Shown piece after piece: positions 24,053 through 32,953 of a DNA stretch of 64,000 nucleotides. This stretch comes from Allolobophora icterica (lineage: Eukaryota; Annelida; Clitellata; Crassiclitellata; Lumbricidae): positions 16,664,457 to 16,728,456 of the forward strand of contig OY744610.1 in the NCBI GenBank assembly GCA_963556255.1, in the 5' to 3' direction. The stretch's first letter is position 1. Each line of letters starts with the position of its first letter. A model generated the notes under the pieces. That model saw only the letters and a list, made by a program, of their open reading frames with translations, did not search any database and had not been told where the DNA came from. The position numbers and the translations under genes are program-made.

Positions 24053-24598
24053 TTATAGTTGCTCTATCAGTAACGTTACGTTTAACTCAATAGTTGAAGT
24101 ACTTAAAACGCCTCTCTTTTTTCCTTCAATTCGAAAACTCGTTTGTCCTGGAATGAATATTGCCCTAGATGCATCAAATTGCCCACTTTGAATGTCAACT
24201 GTACGATCGATGCTACCCGCGGCTGTAATAATGCGAACTGACGCATCACCGGTACTAACACCAAACATTGTAAGCTTCCAGAACCCGCCCTCTAACGAAA
24301 CCCCCTGATTGGTGGTTTGCAAAGTTATACACGGAAAACGCGCAGCGGTCAATGGAAGAGTTTGCCACGCAGTCGTGGTTACCGTTCCGGCCGCCGTATA
24401 GATATCGCGGTTGTGGTAATCGTCAGACACGAAGTCGATGTGCTGTTGAGGCACCGCGGTCAATAGCTCTGCGGTGGGCTTCGGGATGTCGTACCCCCAG
24501 TGGCCCACATCACCTAGACTGTCTATGCTGTATTTGCACATGTCTATTTCTCCGTGTTGACGGAGATACCCCCGAATCTTGTAGTGCGTGTCAGTCAT
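24053..24598 (-). CDS. Polinton protein of unknown function, beta-rich
   Basis: 181 codons with no recognised domain. It has no membrane segment. It has many alternating hydrophobic and T/S residues (TVTTTAWQTLPL, ARFPCITLQTTNQG, FWKLTMFGVSTGDASVRIIT), so a beta-sandwich is likely. It lies between the fibre-like gene (6 bases away) and the membrane protein gene, all on one strand. That placement suggests a virion accessory or fibre-associated role, which is inference. Confidence 0.6.
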   Translation of the reverse strand: MTDTHYKIRGYLRQHGEIDMCKYSIDSLGDVGHWGYDIPKPTAELLTAVPQQHIDFVSDDYHNRDIYTAAGTVTTTAWQTLPLTAARFPCITLQTTNQGVSLEGGFWKLTMFGVSTGDASVRIITAAGSIDRTVDIQSGQFDASRAIFIPGQTSFRIEGKKRGVLSTSTIELNVTLLIEQL

Positions 24599-24604
24599 AT
24601 TTTT

Positions 24605-26776
24605 CTATACTACTGACTGTCCCTCGTGTTTAAAATATGTATAGATCTGGAAGTGGATTATTCCAAAAGTAGGTTGTGGTGGGCTGGTGGCAAAGACCAT
24701 CAGCCTGAATTTTTTGTATAAACTCTGAGTTGTGAAGGTGAACTCTTGTGCAGAATTAGTCAAAGTGACATTGGAGGTGATGAGCTCATCAAATCTATTT
24801 TCATTATCGGGCGGAGTCCCATAAATCCTCCAGGACGTGACACGCGGAGCAGTAGAACTAATTCCCCCAGCCAGACTAACCTTCCATACTCGCACAGCCG
24901 TCGGGCATTCAATCTGTAACCAAGTCCCACTAACCCGAGCACCAATATCGGCTCTCGATGTGGAAGCCGTCTTCCACTCACCCCTCACACCCGAGTTGAA
25001 TGCCATATGAGGCGGGTTAGTGGGTAAAGATTCGTTGGCCGAGGCAATAAAACCCGTTTCGGAAACGTTTCTGGATAGGGGCGGAATGTGGCCGCTGTAG
25101 TTGAGAATCTTGAGGCCCGCCGCGTATCGCCTTTCATTAGCTATCTCACTGTCTACATACCGCTTGTTAGTCAGGTACCATGGTCCCGAGGGCGGCGTAT
25201 CATTTTTCGTAGTGGCGTTGGTGATCAGCTGCGTAACTTGTTTCAAACTCACAGCGTCGCTATCGGATCCTGAAATTTCTGTTGGGAGTCCAGTCACTCT
25301 TTTGCCACCCATAGCCAGATCACCGGTCATGGTACTGCCGGATTTGAGCACGCATGCGCTCCTAACGATAACATCTTGCTCGTTGGCGTACCTCTTAGCA
25401 GCTTCAACTTTCTGGTCCGCATAGAGTCTAACGGAAGCTCCAATCTCAGCGTTTTTCACGTCAACGTATCGTTTATTTGTCACATGCAACGGTTCTGTTG
25501 GTACTCTATCACTCTTTGTCATGTTGTCGGCGATCAGCTTCGATACTTGTGCCATACTCGTCGCGTCGCTTTCGGACGTTGCTGCGCCCGTAGGGAGCCC
25601 AGTAACTCTTTTACCGCCCATGATTAAATCACCCGTCATTGCGTCGCCAGCTTTAAGTACGCATGCGCTCCTAACGATAACATCTTGCTCGTTGGCGTAC
25701 GTCTTAGCAGCTTCAGCTTTCTGGTCCGCATAGAGTCTAACTGAAGCTCCAATCTCAGCGTTTTTCGCGTCCACATACCGTTTGTTAGTCAAGTACTTTG
25801 GTCCCGCCGGCGCCGTATCATTATTCATAGTGGCGCTGCTGATCAGCTGCGTCACCTGTTTCAAACTCGCGGCGTCGCTATCGGATCCTGGAATTTCTGT
25901 TGGCAGCCCAGTCACTCTTTTGCCACCCATGGTCAAATCACCAGTCATAGAATCGCCGCTTTTGAGCACATGCCCGCCTCTTACGATAGCATGCTTCTCG
26001 TCCACATATCTTCTAGCGGTGGTGACCTTCTCATCCACGTACTGTCTGTAAGAAGCGTCGCGGGAATCTACATACCGCTTATTCACCACATGCAACGACT
26101 CCGTTGGTACTCTATCGAGTTTTACTAGAGCGCCAGCGACCGCTGTTGACACTTGTTTCCAACTCGCTGCGTCGCTATCGGATCCTGAAATTTCTGTTGG
26201 GAGCCCAGTAACTCGGTGGCCACCCATAACTAAACTTCCAGTCATTACACCGCCGGATTTGAGCACGCACGCATTCCTGACGATAACATCTTGCTCGTTA
26301 ACATAACTTTTAACAATAAGGTCCTTGTCATCTGCATACCGCCTAACGGAATCTCTCAGCCCCGCATTCTTCTCGTCCGTGTACTGCCTGGCATCGATAA
26401 GCTTTTGGTCTGCATGATTTTCGGCTGCGGTCGCGTTCTGGTCCGCGTATCGTACCACTTGTGCCCAGCTCGCAGCGTCGCTTTCAGACGCACCAGCGTC
26501 TGTGGGCAGCCCAGTAACTTTGTGGCCACCCATTTTTAGAACACCAGACATCGTTCCACCGGTGATTTGTAAGTTGTCCTGATCTATGATGTCTGCATAA
26601 GCCTTTGTCGCGGCGTCTGTTTCCATCGTGGGCGTTCCCACGTTTGTCAGTCGAAAACCTCCAGCCGACAGAATTCCCATCATGGTATCACCCGCTTTGT
26701 GGACGAGCCCAGCGGCGCTTATCTGCCCCCCTCCCACCCCACCTCCACCGTCTCTTCCAAATTTATCAACCGGCAT
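24605..26776 (-). CDS. Fibre-like protein with phage-tail-type repeats and discoidin-like C terminus
   Basis: 723 codons. After a glycine-rich start come six repeats of the type GDxMTGxLxMGGxRVTGLPT, centred near residues 42, 86, 187, 286, 389 and 492, each followed by SDSDAASxxQV. Between them are helical 11-residue-like units (RYVDEK, YADQK, YANEQDVIVR). Such GGxxLTxLxxPTxxxDAATKxYVD repeats are typical of bacteriophage tail fibres. Residues of about 575-720 look like an F5/8 type C (discoidin) galactose-binding fold (WKTASTSRADIGARVSGTWL, ITSWRIYG-like VTSWRIYG, FRLMVFA). I infer a trimeric attachment fibre for a Polinton virion. A 309-bp duplication is visible between 25351 and 25660. TATATAAAA lies just before the ATG. 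Confidence 0.75.
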   Translation of the reverse strand: MPVDKFGRDGGGGVGGGQISAAGLVHKAGDTMMGILSAGGFRLTNVGTPTMETDAATKAYADIIDQDNLQITGGTMSGVLKMGGHKVTGLPTDAGASESDAASWAQVVRYADQNATAAENHADQKLIDARQYTDEKNAGLRDSVRRYADDKDLIVKSYVNEQDVIVRNACVLKSGGVMTGSLVMGGHRVTGLPTEISGSDSDAASWKQVSTAVAGALVKLDRVPTESLHVVNKRYVDSRDASYRQYVDEKVTTARRYVDEKHAIVRGGHVLKSGDSMTGDLTMGGKRVTGLPTEIPGSDSDAASLKQVTQLISSATMNNDTAPAGPKYLTNKRYVDAKNAEIGASVRLYADQKAEAAKTYANEQDVIVRSACVLKAGDAMTGDLIMGGKRVTGLPTGAATSESDATSMAQVSKLIADNMTKSDRVPTEPLHVTNKRYVDVKNAEIGASVRLYADQKVEAAKRYANEQDVIVRSACVLKSGSTMTGDLAMGGKRVTGLPTEISGSDSDAVSLKQVTQLITNATTKNDTPPSGPWYLTNKRYVDSEIANERRYAAGLKILNYSGHIPPLSRNVSETGFIASANESLPTNPPHMAFNSGVRGEWKTASTSRADIGARVSGTWLQIECPTAVRVWKVSLAGGISSTAPRVTSWRIYGTPPDNENRFDELITSNVTLTNSAQEFTFTTQSLYKKFRLMVFATSPPQPTFGIIHFQIYTYFKHEGQSVV

Positions 26777-26804
26777 TTTTTATATACAAAAAGGTGACGG
26801 AAGT

Positions 26805-27230
26805 CTAACATAGGTCAAGCACGATGTCTTCAAAATTCTTTCCGGCAGCGAGCTCTATTAGCACGGCTAGGCAGAGATGACCACATACCACATCATTTGG
26901 CCCCTGTAGCTGAAATGTTTGAGTTCTTATGGAACGGTTTAAATATCGAGAAATTTCGAGAGGCGGATCCAGCCCATAACTGTCAAAATAGACGGCTATA
27001 GGCCCATCTATCCGATAGGCGACCCAGTGAGTACCATCGCCGGAACCGGAATCTAAATTAACAACTCCACACTCCTTCTCACGGGCCACGGCGGGCAGAC
27101 CATCTCGCATGAAAACACCGCGGAAATGCGGCAGCGCTCTGGCAACTTTCTCTATGTCAAAGTTGCTCAGCGGTTTTAGTTTTTTTGCCCGATGTAGTAG
27201 AGACCGGATCCTTTGCACATCGAACAGCAA
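26805..27230 (-). CDS. Adenain-like cysteine protease (PRO)
   Basis: About 141 codons. The catalytic residues of the adenovirus-type C5 protease are all visible: H68 (GDGTHWVAYR), D83 (YFDSYGLDPP), Q109 (FQLQGPNDV) and C116 (VVCGHLC). The Q-to-C spacing of 7 equals that of adenain. In Polintons it is taken to mature capsid precursors. The frame overlaps the 3' end of the 164-aa gene by 55 bases. It has no ATG before residue 41 (27110); the conserved part starts earlier (LSNFDIEKVARAL), so the true start is non-ATG, has been lost by mutation, or comes by another route. Confidence 0.85.
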   Translation of the reverse strand: MLFDVQRIRSLLHRAKKLKPLSNFDIEKVARALPHFRGVFMRDGLPAVAREKECGVVNLDSGSGDGTHWVAYRIDGPIAVYFDSYGLDPPLEISRYLNRSIRTQTFQLQGPNDVVCGHLCLAVLIELAAGKNFEDIVLDLC

Positions 27231-27670
27231 CCACCATAAGTCTGGCGCCCGAGATATAAACCGGACCCCCGCGCCTCGAGTGCGCGATTGTGACGCTCCG
27301 CCTCCGCCTGTGCGGCGTCGTTGGCCTGTTTGTTGTGCACGGCCTCTGTCACCCCAGTGGCAATGCCACCCACGGCGGATAACCCGCCCAAAATTGCTGG
27401 GAGGAGAGCCAGTAGTGGAAGAAATCCGCCCGATTTTGTCATCTTTTTCAGTTGCGTTTTGGTGAATCTCAGCTCCATGCCAACGCCTTCCGAAATCTTC
27501 TTCACGATTCGGGCGGCTTGAACTTTCGTAAGCGCGAGCTTATCGTCTCCACGAAGCTGGCCATGAGCGAGTCGGATCGTGGCACCAGTGCCGGCGCGCG
27601 CAGCTCTAGCTAATGTTTGCTTTTGCCCTTCGGTCAGTGAAAGGCCGAACGCAACGTATTCAGTTTTCAT
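27176..27670 (-). CDS. Polinton small virion-type protein with hydrophobic patch
   Basis: 164 codons. An N-terminal part with LSLTEGQKQTLARAARAG and LTKVQAARIVKK resembles other Polinton proteins. A glycine-rich hydrophobic segment (SGGFLPLLALLPAILGGLSA) is at about residue 80-100, then AEAERHNRALEARGSGLYLG and a CCSMC motif. The hydrophobic amphipathic centre suggests a membrane-active or internal virion protein, comparable in role to small adenovirus core proteins; this is inference. It sits between the protease and the major capsid gene. Confidence 0.65.
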   Translation of the reverse strand: MKTEYVAFGLSLTEGQKQTLARAARAGTGATIRLAHGQLRGDDKLALTKVQAARIVKKISEGVGMELRFTKTQLKKMTKSGGFLPLLALLPAILGGLSAVGGIATGVTEAVHNKQANDAAQAEAERHNRALEARGSGLYLGRQTYGGCCSMCKGSGLYYIGQKN

Positions 27671-27727
27671 TTTTGGAAAAAATATATCTAAAAGAGGGCC
27701 TTGTATCTAAATGTGAAAAACCGATTT

Positions 27728-29023
27728 CTAGTAGACGACGTTGAATTTGCTGCCATCCGATTCAAAATTCAGGAGTCGGTCGCTGATCAGGACTGCATAT
27801 GCTGTCGTATTATTTGGTACCACTTCGTTAAAGTCCACCTTGATTTGTATGTCCTGTACAGAGGTTTTTAGTCGTTCGGATTGCCTGCGCACGTCCAGGA
27901 CGAAGATCGGAAATAAATCTACAAACTCGATTGGTGTCAATTGGCATGACGATTCACGCGCGTCTATACCGCAATACTCCTCTTTGAAGTCACGTAGGGC
28001 CTTGTAAGCGCGAGAGGTTGTCCTCTTGGTGAAGTCGAGATTCATGTCAACCACCGGGTAGCGATCGCTGTTGAGCATAGCGAAAATGTTGCGAACCTGC
28101 ACATGGTCAAACAGTGCCGGATTCTGGCCTTGATGTGCATTCTTTCCAGTTTGAAAAGCAACAAGAATCCAGCGTGGTTTTTCCGTGCCCGACTTAACGC
28201 TCAAACGCCAGGAAAAAGTCGTCGCTCGAGGCACCGCAATGTTGTCGCATTGCATGGCGCGGAATGCCACAGGTACCTTAACCTTGGCTTCAATCTGCTT
28301 CATAAGCATGCTTTTATACTCCAGAGCGGGTATTATATGTGGCATGAACCAGGAGAGTTTAGTCAGCGTGATCTGGCCATTGACCGCAGCGGCTTCCTTG
28401 AAGATCGCGTCTGCGTCCCCCTGCCGGCTCAGCAGTAAGGAGTGTTTAATCCCGTATACGACCTTGTGATAATCATCGCAAAAACCGAATAGATGTCTTA
28501 AGGGAACGATGAATGAAAACGTTCCAATAGGGACGGGTTTTCCAATGATCATCAGTCGACGGGCCTCAAAGCCGAGATTCAGAGCCGCCGCCGCCGCACT
28601 CGTGTCCTTCTGCCAACACATGTTTAAACCTTCGCCTTTGGAAAAATCATCGCCGTATACCAGCATGCCTTTCATCGTCGTGGCTTGCCCAGGTGACATG
28701 ACATTCTCTATCTCGGTGTTGTTAGCCAGGTATCGAATCTGAGAAAACATGTACGGGACGGCGTTGTTGATGAATGACACCAACGTGTCTGCGATGTAAG
28801 CGGCGCCAGTTGTTGTAAGCCTGCCCTCCACAAGAAGGTAACTCTTAGAAGGCTGCGTGAAAATGTCTTGGTTCTGGATGTCTATCTGTATGGCCTGGCC
28901 ATTGTTGATAGCCGCGGGATTTTGTGACTCATACTCGCGGTATTCAAACGATTCGATGCTATTGTCATCGGGCACCGCCGAAGCGATGTCCAACATTTCA
29001 CTCGGCACGTCAAATGCCGCCAT
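27728..29023 (-). CDS. Major capsid protein (double jelly-roll)
   Basis: 431 codons. The start (ESFEYREYESQNPAAINNG, QIDIQNQDIFTQPSKSYLLV) and FSQIRYLANNTEIENV, SPGQATTMKGML, PIGTFSFIVPLRHLFGF and LDFTKRTTSRAYKAL are features I associate with the hexon-like major capsid proteins of Polintons. These fold as double jelly-rolls and build icosahedral shells. Length is in the usual range (400-500). The ATG is preceded by TTATAATA. The gene is uninterrupted and followed on the same strand by the small virion-type protein and the protease. Confidence 0.88.
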   Translation of the reverse strand: MAAFDVPSEMLDIASAVPDDNSIESFEYREYESQNPAAINNGQAIQIDIQNQDIFTQPSKSYLLVEGRLTTTGAAYIADTLVSFINNAVPYMFSQIRYLANNTEIENVMSPGQATTMKGMLVYGDDFSKGEGLNMCWQKDTSAAAAALNLGFEARRLMIIGKPVPIGTFSFIVPLRHLFGFCDDYHKVVYGIKHSLLLSRQGDADAIFKEAAAVNGQITLTKLSWFMPHIIPALEYKSMLMKQIEAKVKVPVAFRAMQCDNIAVPRATTFSWRLSVKSGTEKPRWILVAFQTGKNAHQGQNPALFDHVQVRNIFAMLNSDRYPVVDMNLDFTKRTTSRAYKALRDFKEEYCGIDARESSCQLTPIEFVDLFPIFVLDVRRQSERLKTSVQDIQIKVDFNEVVPNNTTAYAVLISDRLLNFESDGSKFNVVY

Positions 29024-29134
29024 TATTATAAGTAAAAAAGTTCAAGCTTCAATTATTAATCATGTTGCAAATTAATTTCATATGTGGTGGGTTAAACATT
29101 TTTTTCCGTTTTGTGAATTAGTCGGAAATTTTTT

Positions 29135-29623
29135 TCATTTTGCAAGAAACAGACCCCTACCACAACGACTCGGCTTTATAGTTTTGAAACCGGATCCAGC
29201 AATGCGGCTGTTTATGTCAGCCATTGTCGGAACAACGGGTGGCGGACTCACAGCCAGTTGTTTTAAGTATTCGATGCTCTTGTCGCTGAGCGCCTTCTCC
29301 AAAGGTGCGGGAACAACGGGCGCGGCAGCTGAATTTTCATTTCGTAAATGAGCTTCATTTACGGCTGCAGCGCGTCTCGCTTTCACGGCATCAACAATTT
29401 GCCTGACGGCAGATGCTGTTGTGGCGCCGGCTTTCGCGACATTACCAACCGCCTTGGCAACGTTTGTGATTGTGCCTCTATTCGCCGAAATGAAGGAGCC
29501 TGCACGGCCAAGGAAACCCGCGATTTTGGGTATCCAGTCGAAAAGTCCACCACCCACGACACGACGCCGCTTTTTAATTCCAAGAACCAACATTAGAATA
29601 TTTAAGTGTGAACATTTACGCAC
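29135..29623 (-). CDS. Polinton basic, amphipathic small virion-type protein
   Basis: Up to 162 codons. The likely start is the internal Met at 29593, just before LVLGIKKRRRVVGGG, because an AT-rich TTAAATATTCTA precedes it and the first ten residues are not conserved-looking. GLFDWIPKIAGFLGRAGSFI could form an amphipathic helix, then alanine-rich helices, then IAGSGFKTI and a basic end. Size, basic charge and place between penton and major capsid suggest a core or pVI-like protein; no direct homology is claimed. Confidence 0.6.
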   Translation of the reverse strand: MRKCSHLNILMLVLGIKKRRRVVGGGLFDWIPKIAGFLGRAGSFISANRGTITNVAKAVGNVAKAGATTASAVRQIVDAVKARRAAAVNEAHLRNENSAAAPVVPAPLEKALSDKSIEYLKQLAVSPPPVVPTMADINSRIAGSGFKTIKPSRCGRGLFLAK

Positions 29624-30407
29624 TGCGGATGTGAAACCTTATAGTTACTGTCTCACCGCGGAGGTTTAATTGTTCACCATTCTGGTCGGTCAGCCACACA
29701 CGAATGCCCTGTACGTTACCAGCCGGTGCAACTGGTAGGTACACCAGATTTTTCGGAGACTCGATTACCTTGTAGCCGGGCGACACATCCGGGAAAAAAC
29801 TGTAGATTACTGGCAGCTGGCTACCATTTCGATACGATCCAGAGATAATGTCACAATTTACCAGGATTGTGTCCACGCGGAGAATATCGACTGGATTTTC
29901 TCCCTCTTTATAACCACTACCAAGCCTCTGAGGGTTAAAACCGAGCATTTGCCTGATGGTAGATTGAGCCATATTTACCTTATATAGGGCATTCGTAATT
30001 TTTATGAAGGCGCGTAGGGTAGATGCGTTAGCTCCTATGGTAATAGGAGAATTAAAGCCGAGTGGTGCCACACCCGTCGGAGAATTTTGCTTTTCTAACT
30101 GCCTACCGATTTCATCATTAATCTGTGCGATCTCGTAGCTTCCGCCGGGCAAAATGATCGTCTTCCACGTCACACCATTGTCGGTGCTGTAGACGAACTT
30201 GTTATTTGTACTATCGATGTTGGGAATCGAATTATAAGTTTCAAGATTGACCAAAGCAAGCTCAAAGCGTCTTTTTGGATCCAGGTACAGCGGTGGTGAG
30301 AAAGCCGTGGTCCACCCTGTAGTATCTGAGGAAACAACTATACTAAAATTTTCCTTAGGCTGTAAAAGTTCTCTAATTTCTTCGAGCAGTTTCTCCGAGC
30401 GTTCCAT
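29616..30407 (-). CDS. Minor capsid (penton) protein, single jelly-roll
   Basis: 263 codons. MERSEKLLEEIRELLQP followed by IVVSSDTTGWTTAFSPPL and FELALVNLETYNSIPNI is the typical opening of Polinton penton proteins. Later parts include YEIAQINDEIGRQL, IRQMLGFNP, and a C-terminal beta region (VQGIRVWLTDQNGEQLNLRG). The protein would form capsid vertices with the major capsid protein. It overlaps the longest form of the 162-aa frame by 8 bases, which disappears if that gene starts at 29593. It is intact. Confidence 0.88.
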   Translation of the reverse strand: MERSEKLLEEIRELLQPKENFSIVVSSDTTGWTTAFSPPLYLDPKRRFELALVNLETYNSIPNIDSTNNKFVYSTDNGVTWKTIILPGGSYEIAQINDEIGRQLEKQNSPTGVAPLGFNSPITIGANASTLRAFIKITNALYKVNMAQSTIRQMLGFNPQRLGSGYKEGENPVDILRVDTILVNCDIISGSYRNGSQLPVIYSFFPDVSPGYKVIESPKNLVYLPVAPAGNVQGIRVWLTDQNGEQLNLRGETVTIRFHIRSA

Positions 30408-30417
30408 CTTGTGTGCT

Positions 30418-31539
30418 TTATTTTATGAGCATGTTTCTATTCAATTCGAGTGCCAGCTCTTTGGAGATCGCACCGGAACGCAGTAACTCATCAAGAATGG
30501 CGGAGATTTCGTTGCCGAGACCAGTGTTTCCCGCGGCCCTAGAGGCCACCAAAAGCTGCAACCTCTCTACCAGTGCGTTTGGGTCGTTGTAGAACTGCAC
30601 CGCGCCGCCTCGAATCAGCTGGAACTTTTTACTTTTCCGGCCATGAATAGGCAGACCAGACATCTGTACGAGTTTTTTAAAAGTTTCAATTGCTTGAGGC
30701 GAGTATTGCTTAGTCTTAACGAAGCGTTTCGTTAACAGGCTGAACAACGACTCATCGGCCGGAGATTCGAGAACGAGGTTACCACCTTTAAACACTCTCA
30801 GTCTACCGGCAGACAACGCGACGGGGTCAACGGAGAGCTCACCCAAGGCGTTACCTTGTAATTTCAGAGGAACGGCTGGAACACTGAAACCCTTTCCTTT
30901 TTTAGTGAGGGCGTGGCCTTTCAATAGCAAACGAATTCGATCTCTGTAGTCCTGTAGGACGCCGATATCTACGGCCAGAGCATGTACCTTTTCTTCGTCT
31001 CCGTTCTTATTGGCCTTCCTTTTCTCTTTGCCCAGGGTGTGGCGATTATAATAATTTACGCCTTCGATTATCTGTTTCACAGCTGCCGTGTCGTTCAGGT
31101 CGAGCTCGCTCGGAGGGGTAAAACCGTGCCGCCTGATTGTATCGACGTTGAGATGTCTGTTTGGGTGGACGAGCAATGCTTCCGCTGGAGCAGATGCTCC
31201 TGCGGCGGGGTGTGCCGCAATCGCTGGAATAGCCGTTGGAGCAGTTGCTCCAACGGAATCACCGAACAACGCCGCTATCGGGTTAAAATTAGCAGACTCT
31301 GAAATCTGCGCCGGCAAATCCTGTAAAGCGCTGGTAACTTTCTGCAGCTCCTTGGATGTAGCCGCCTGGGATTCAGCCGTGGCTGTGGCGATTGGTTTGA
31401 AAAGCTTTGCCGCATCGTACTGAAGGTTGGCTTCACCGAGCTTCTCATCCACGAAACGCTGTCTCAATCGATTTCTGCGAGCTAAATAATCCTGAGTCAA
31501 CGCGTCTCGCTCCTGTTTAGACGAAACTTTTGTCCACAT
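30418..31539 (-). CDS. Polinton structural-type protein, uncharacterised
   Basis: 373 codons. A charged N-terminal helix (QDYLARRNRLRQRFVDEKLG) is followed by an A/P-rich linker at about 105-125. Then comes a C-terminal region with LFSLLTKRF, YSPQAIETFKKLVQMSGL, FYNDPNALVERLQLLVASRAAGN and NEISAILDELLRSGAISKEL. That last pattern recurs in uncharacterised Polinton proteins of other animals, where the gene also lies between the ATPase and penton genes. The role is unknown; virion or packaging seems likely from context. Confidence 0.68.
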   Translation of the reverse strand: MWTKVSSKQERDALTQDYLARRNRLRQRFVDEKLGEANLQYDAAKLFKPIATATAESQAATSKELQKVTSALQDLPAQISESANFNPIAALFGDSVGATAPTAIPAIAAHPAAGASAPAEALLVHPNRHLNVDTIRRHGFTPPSELDLNDTAAVKQIIEGVNYYNRHTLGKEKRKANKNGDEEKVHALAVDIGVLQDYRDRIRLLLKGHALTKKGKGFSVPAVPLKLQGNALGELSVDPVALSAGRLRVFKGGNLVLESPADESLFSLLTKRFVKTKQYSPQAIETFKKLVQMSGLPIHGRKSKKFQLIRGGAVQFYNDPNALVERLQLLVASRAAGNTGLGNEISAILDELLRSGAISKELALELNRNMLIK

Positions 31540-31606
31540 CGTGGTTGTATGTCGACTATATCTTGACGGTAACGATTACCTTTGTCCACATCGCGTTGTA
31601 TGTCGA

Positions 31607-32316
31607 CTATATGTTGTCTATATCGTGTCTTTTAATACTTGCCTTGGGCTTATAGAAGCGATCGAACCCGCAACGATATTTTCCATCGTACACCTTGGAC
31701 GTCAAATCTATGACTGCGAATCCATATGGCTGAGCAGCACACTCGCTGAAGAACGTACGGAACTCATCGAAAGACATGTCGCCGCCCACGAACGTATCGT
31801 GAATGGCTCGCAAATTTTTACTGTCTTGGTTGAAGAGGACGATAAGATTGGCATTGTCGCGGATGGCTTGCTTTGGAATGCGGAAGTAATTCTGAGTTAA
31901 GTAGAAGCAGTCCGCGCCACCGTGTCGACCCATAGTGAAATACCTTTCAATGGGCGACTGCTTTTCAAGCATGACGTCATCGAAAACTAGAAGGCTTCTG
32001 GCATTCTTATTTAATGATTCAACTGGAACAATTTCATCTGAGCAAGAGTGAAAGGAAGCCACTTCCTTACCGGCAACTTTTTCGAGTTCTGTTATCCAGT
32101 CCCGAAGAAACTGATATTTTTCCTGTCCCAGAGACTTTGAGTATAGATAGAGCCGGTCAAAACGTAGGTACCCCTTCTTCAACAGAAGGTTAAGCAGCAG
32201 GTTTGTTTTTCCACATCCACTAGGCCCACAGATTATACACCGTATGCTGGATGGCAACAACCAATGGTGGTGTTTTTCCCATCGTCGGCTTCGAGATCGA
32301 AATTTGTTATTTCCAT
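31607..32316 (-). CDS. FtsK/HerA-type genome packaging ATPase
   Basis: The conserved part starts at about 32275 with WLLPSSIRCIICGPSGCGKT (Walker A) and has LLVFDDVM (Walker B), then ERYFTMGRHGGADCFYLTQN and FRIPKQAIRDNANLIVLFNQ, as in Polinton and nucleocytoplasmic virus packaging ATPases. The catalytic frame stays open to 32530, but its first 85 codons are antisense to the divergent PLA2 gene and look non-natural. A better Met at 32316 opens the adjacent frame (MEITNFDLEADDGKNTT) and stops soon after. A one-base indel near 32275 is therefore likely, making this copy frame-broken at its N terminus. Confidence 0.82.
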
Positions 32317-32354
32317 ATAGAGACAACGAGTTATGATTGTATTCAACGAAAACA

Positions 32355-32903
32355 ATGTATTGCCTACGATGTAAGAAACATACTGAGACTTCAAATGAAA
32401 CAATCGTCGAGTTACGAAACGGTCGGCCAGCCAAGAAGGGAACCTGTGCCGTCTGCGGTGCAAAGAAGAGCCAGATTTTGCCTTCGAAAGCGCGAAAGGC
32501 TGGAGGTTCTCTACTGAATAGGGCCCTCAACGCTCTACCTCTACCAGAAATGCATATGAGCCTTCCATCCGGTATGTCTTCGGAAGAGAATCCGGGAGGT
32601 TCTTTTCAGAATACGGGAAAGTACTCTTACTGTGGACCATTCACAAAACTCGATAAACGGCTGTCACAGCGCTATCACGGTGTTAATCAACTCGACCGTG
32701 CGTGCCTACACCACGATGTGGCTTACGCAGTGCGTAAAGATACTCCGGGGCGTAACCATGCAGATGACATCCTCGCTGCAGCCGCGTCGAAGATCGCACT
32801 CACCGATGAAACCCCAGATTATGAAAAGAAAGATGCCCGGCTCGTATCGGCCATTATGTCAGCGAAGTCGAGGCTAGGGATGGGTGTTGGACGGCGGCGG
32901 TAG
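32355..32903 (+). CDS. Zinc-ribbon plus phospholipase A2-like protein
   Basis: 182 codons from the ATG at 32355; a Met at 32337 is less likely because MYCLRCKKHTET is the usual opening of this zinc-ribbon family (DUF5679-like). The ribbon uses CLRC and CAVC. From about residue 90 a PLA2-like domain has the calcium loop YCGPFTKLDKRL and the catalytic LDRACLHHDVAYAV, then GRNHADDIL. This resembles the PLA2 domain of parvovirus capsid proteins, which helps escape from endosomes. The end is basic. It is divergent from the ATPase gene and 50 bases before the integrase gene, both transcribed rightward. Confidence 0.82.
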   Translation: MYCLRCKKHTETSNETIVELRNGRPAKKGTCAVCGAKKSQILPSKARKAGGSLLNRALNALPLPEMHMSLPSGMSSEENPGGSFQNTGKYSYCGPFTKLDKRLSQRYHGVNQLDRACLHHDVAYAVRKDTPGRNHADDILAAAASKIALTDETPDYEKKDARLVSAIMSAKSRLGMGVGRRR

Positions 32904-32953
32904 TTTTCATTTGTGTATGTGTTTACCTATTTGTAATATATAGTTTTACTGAA

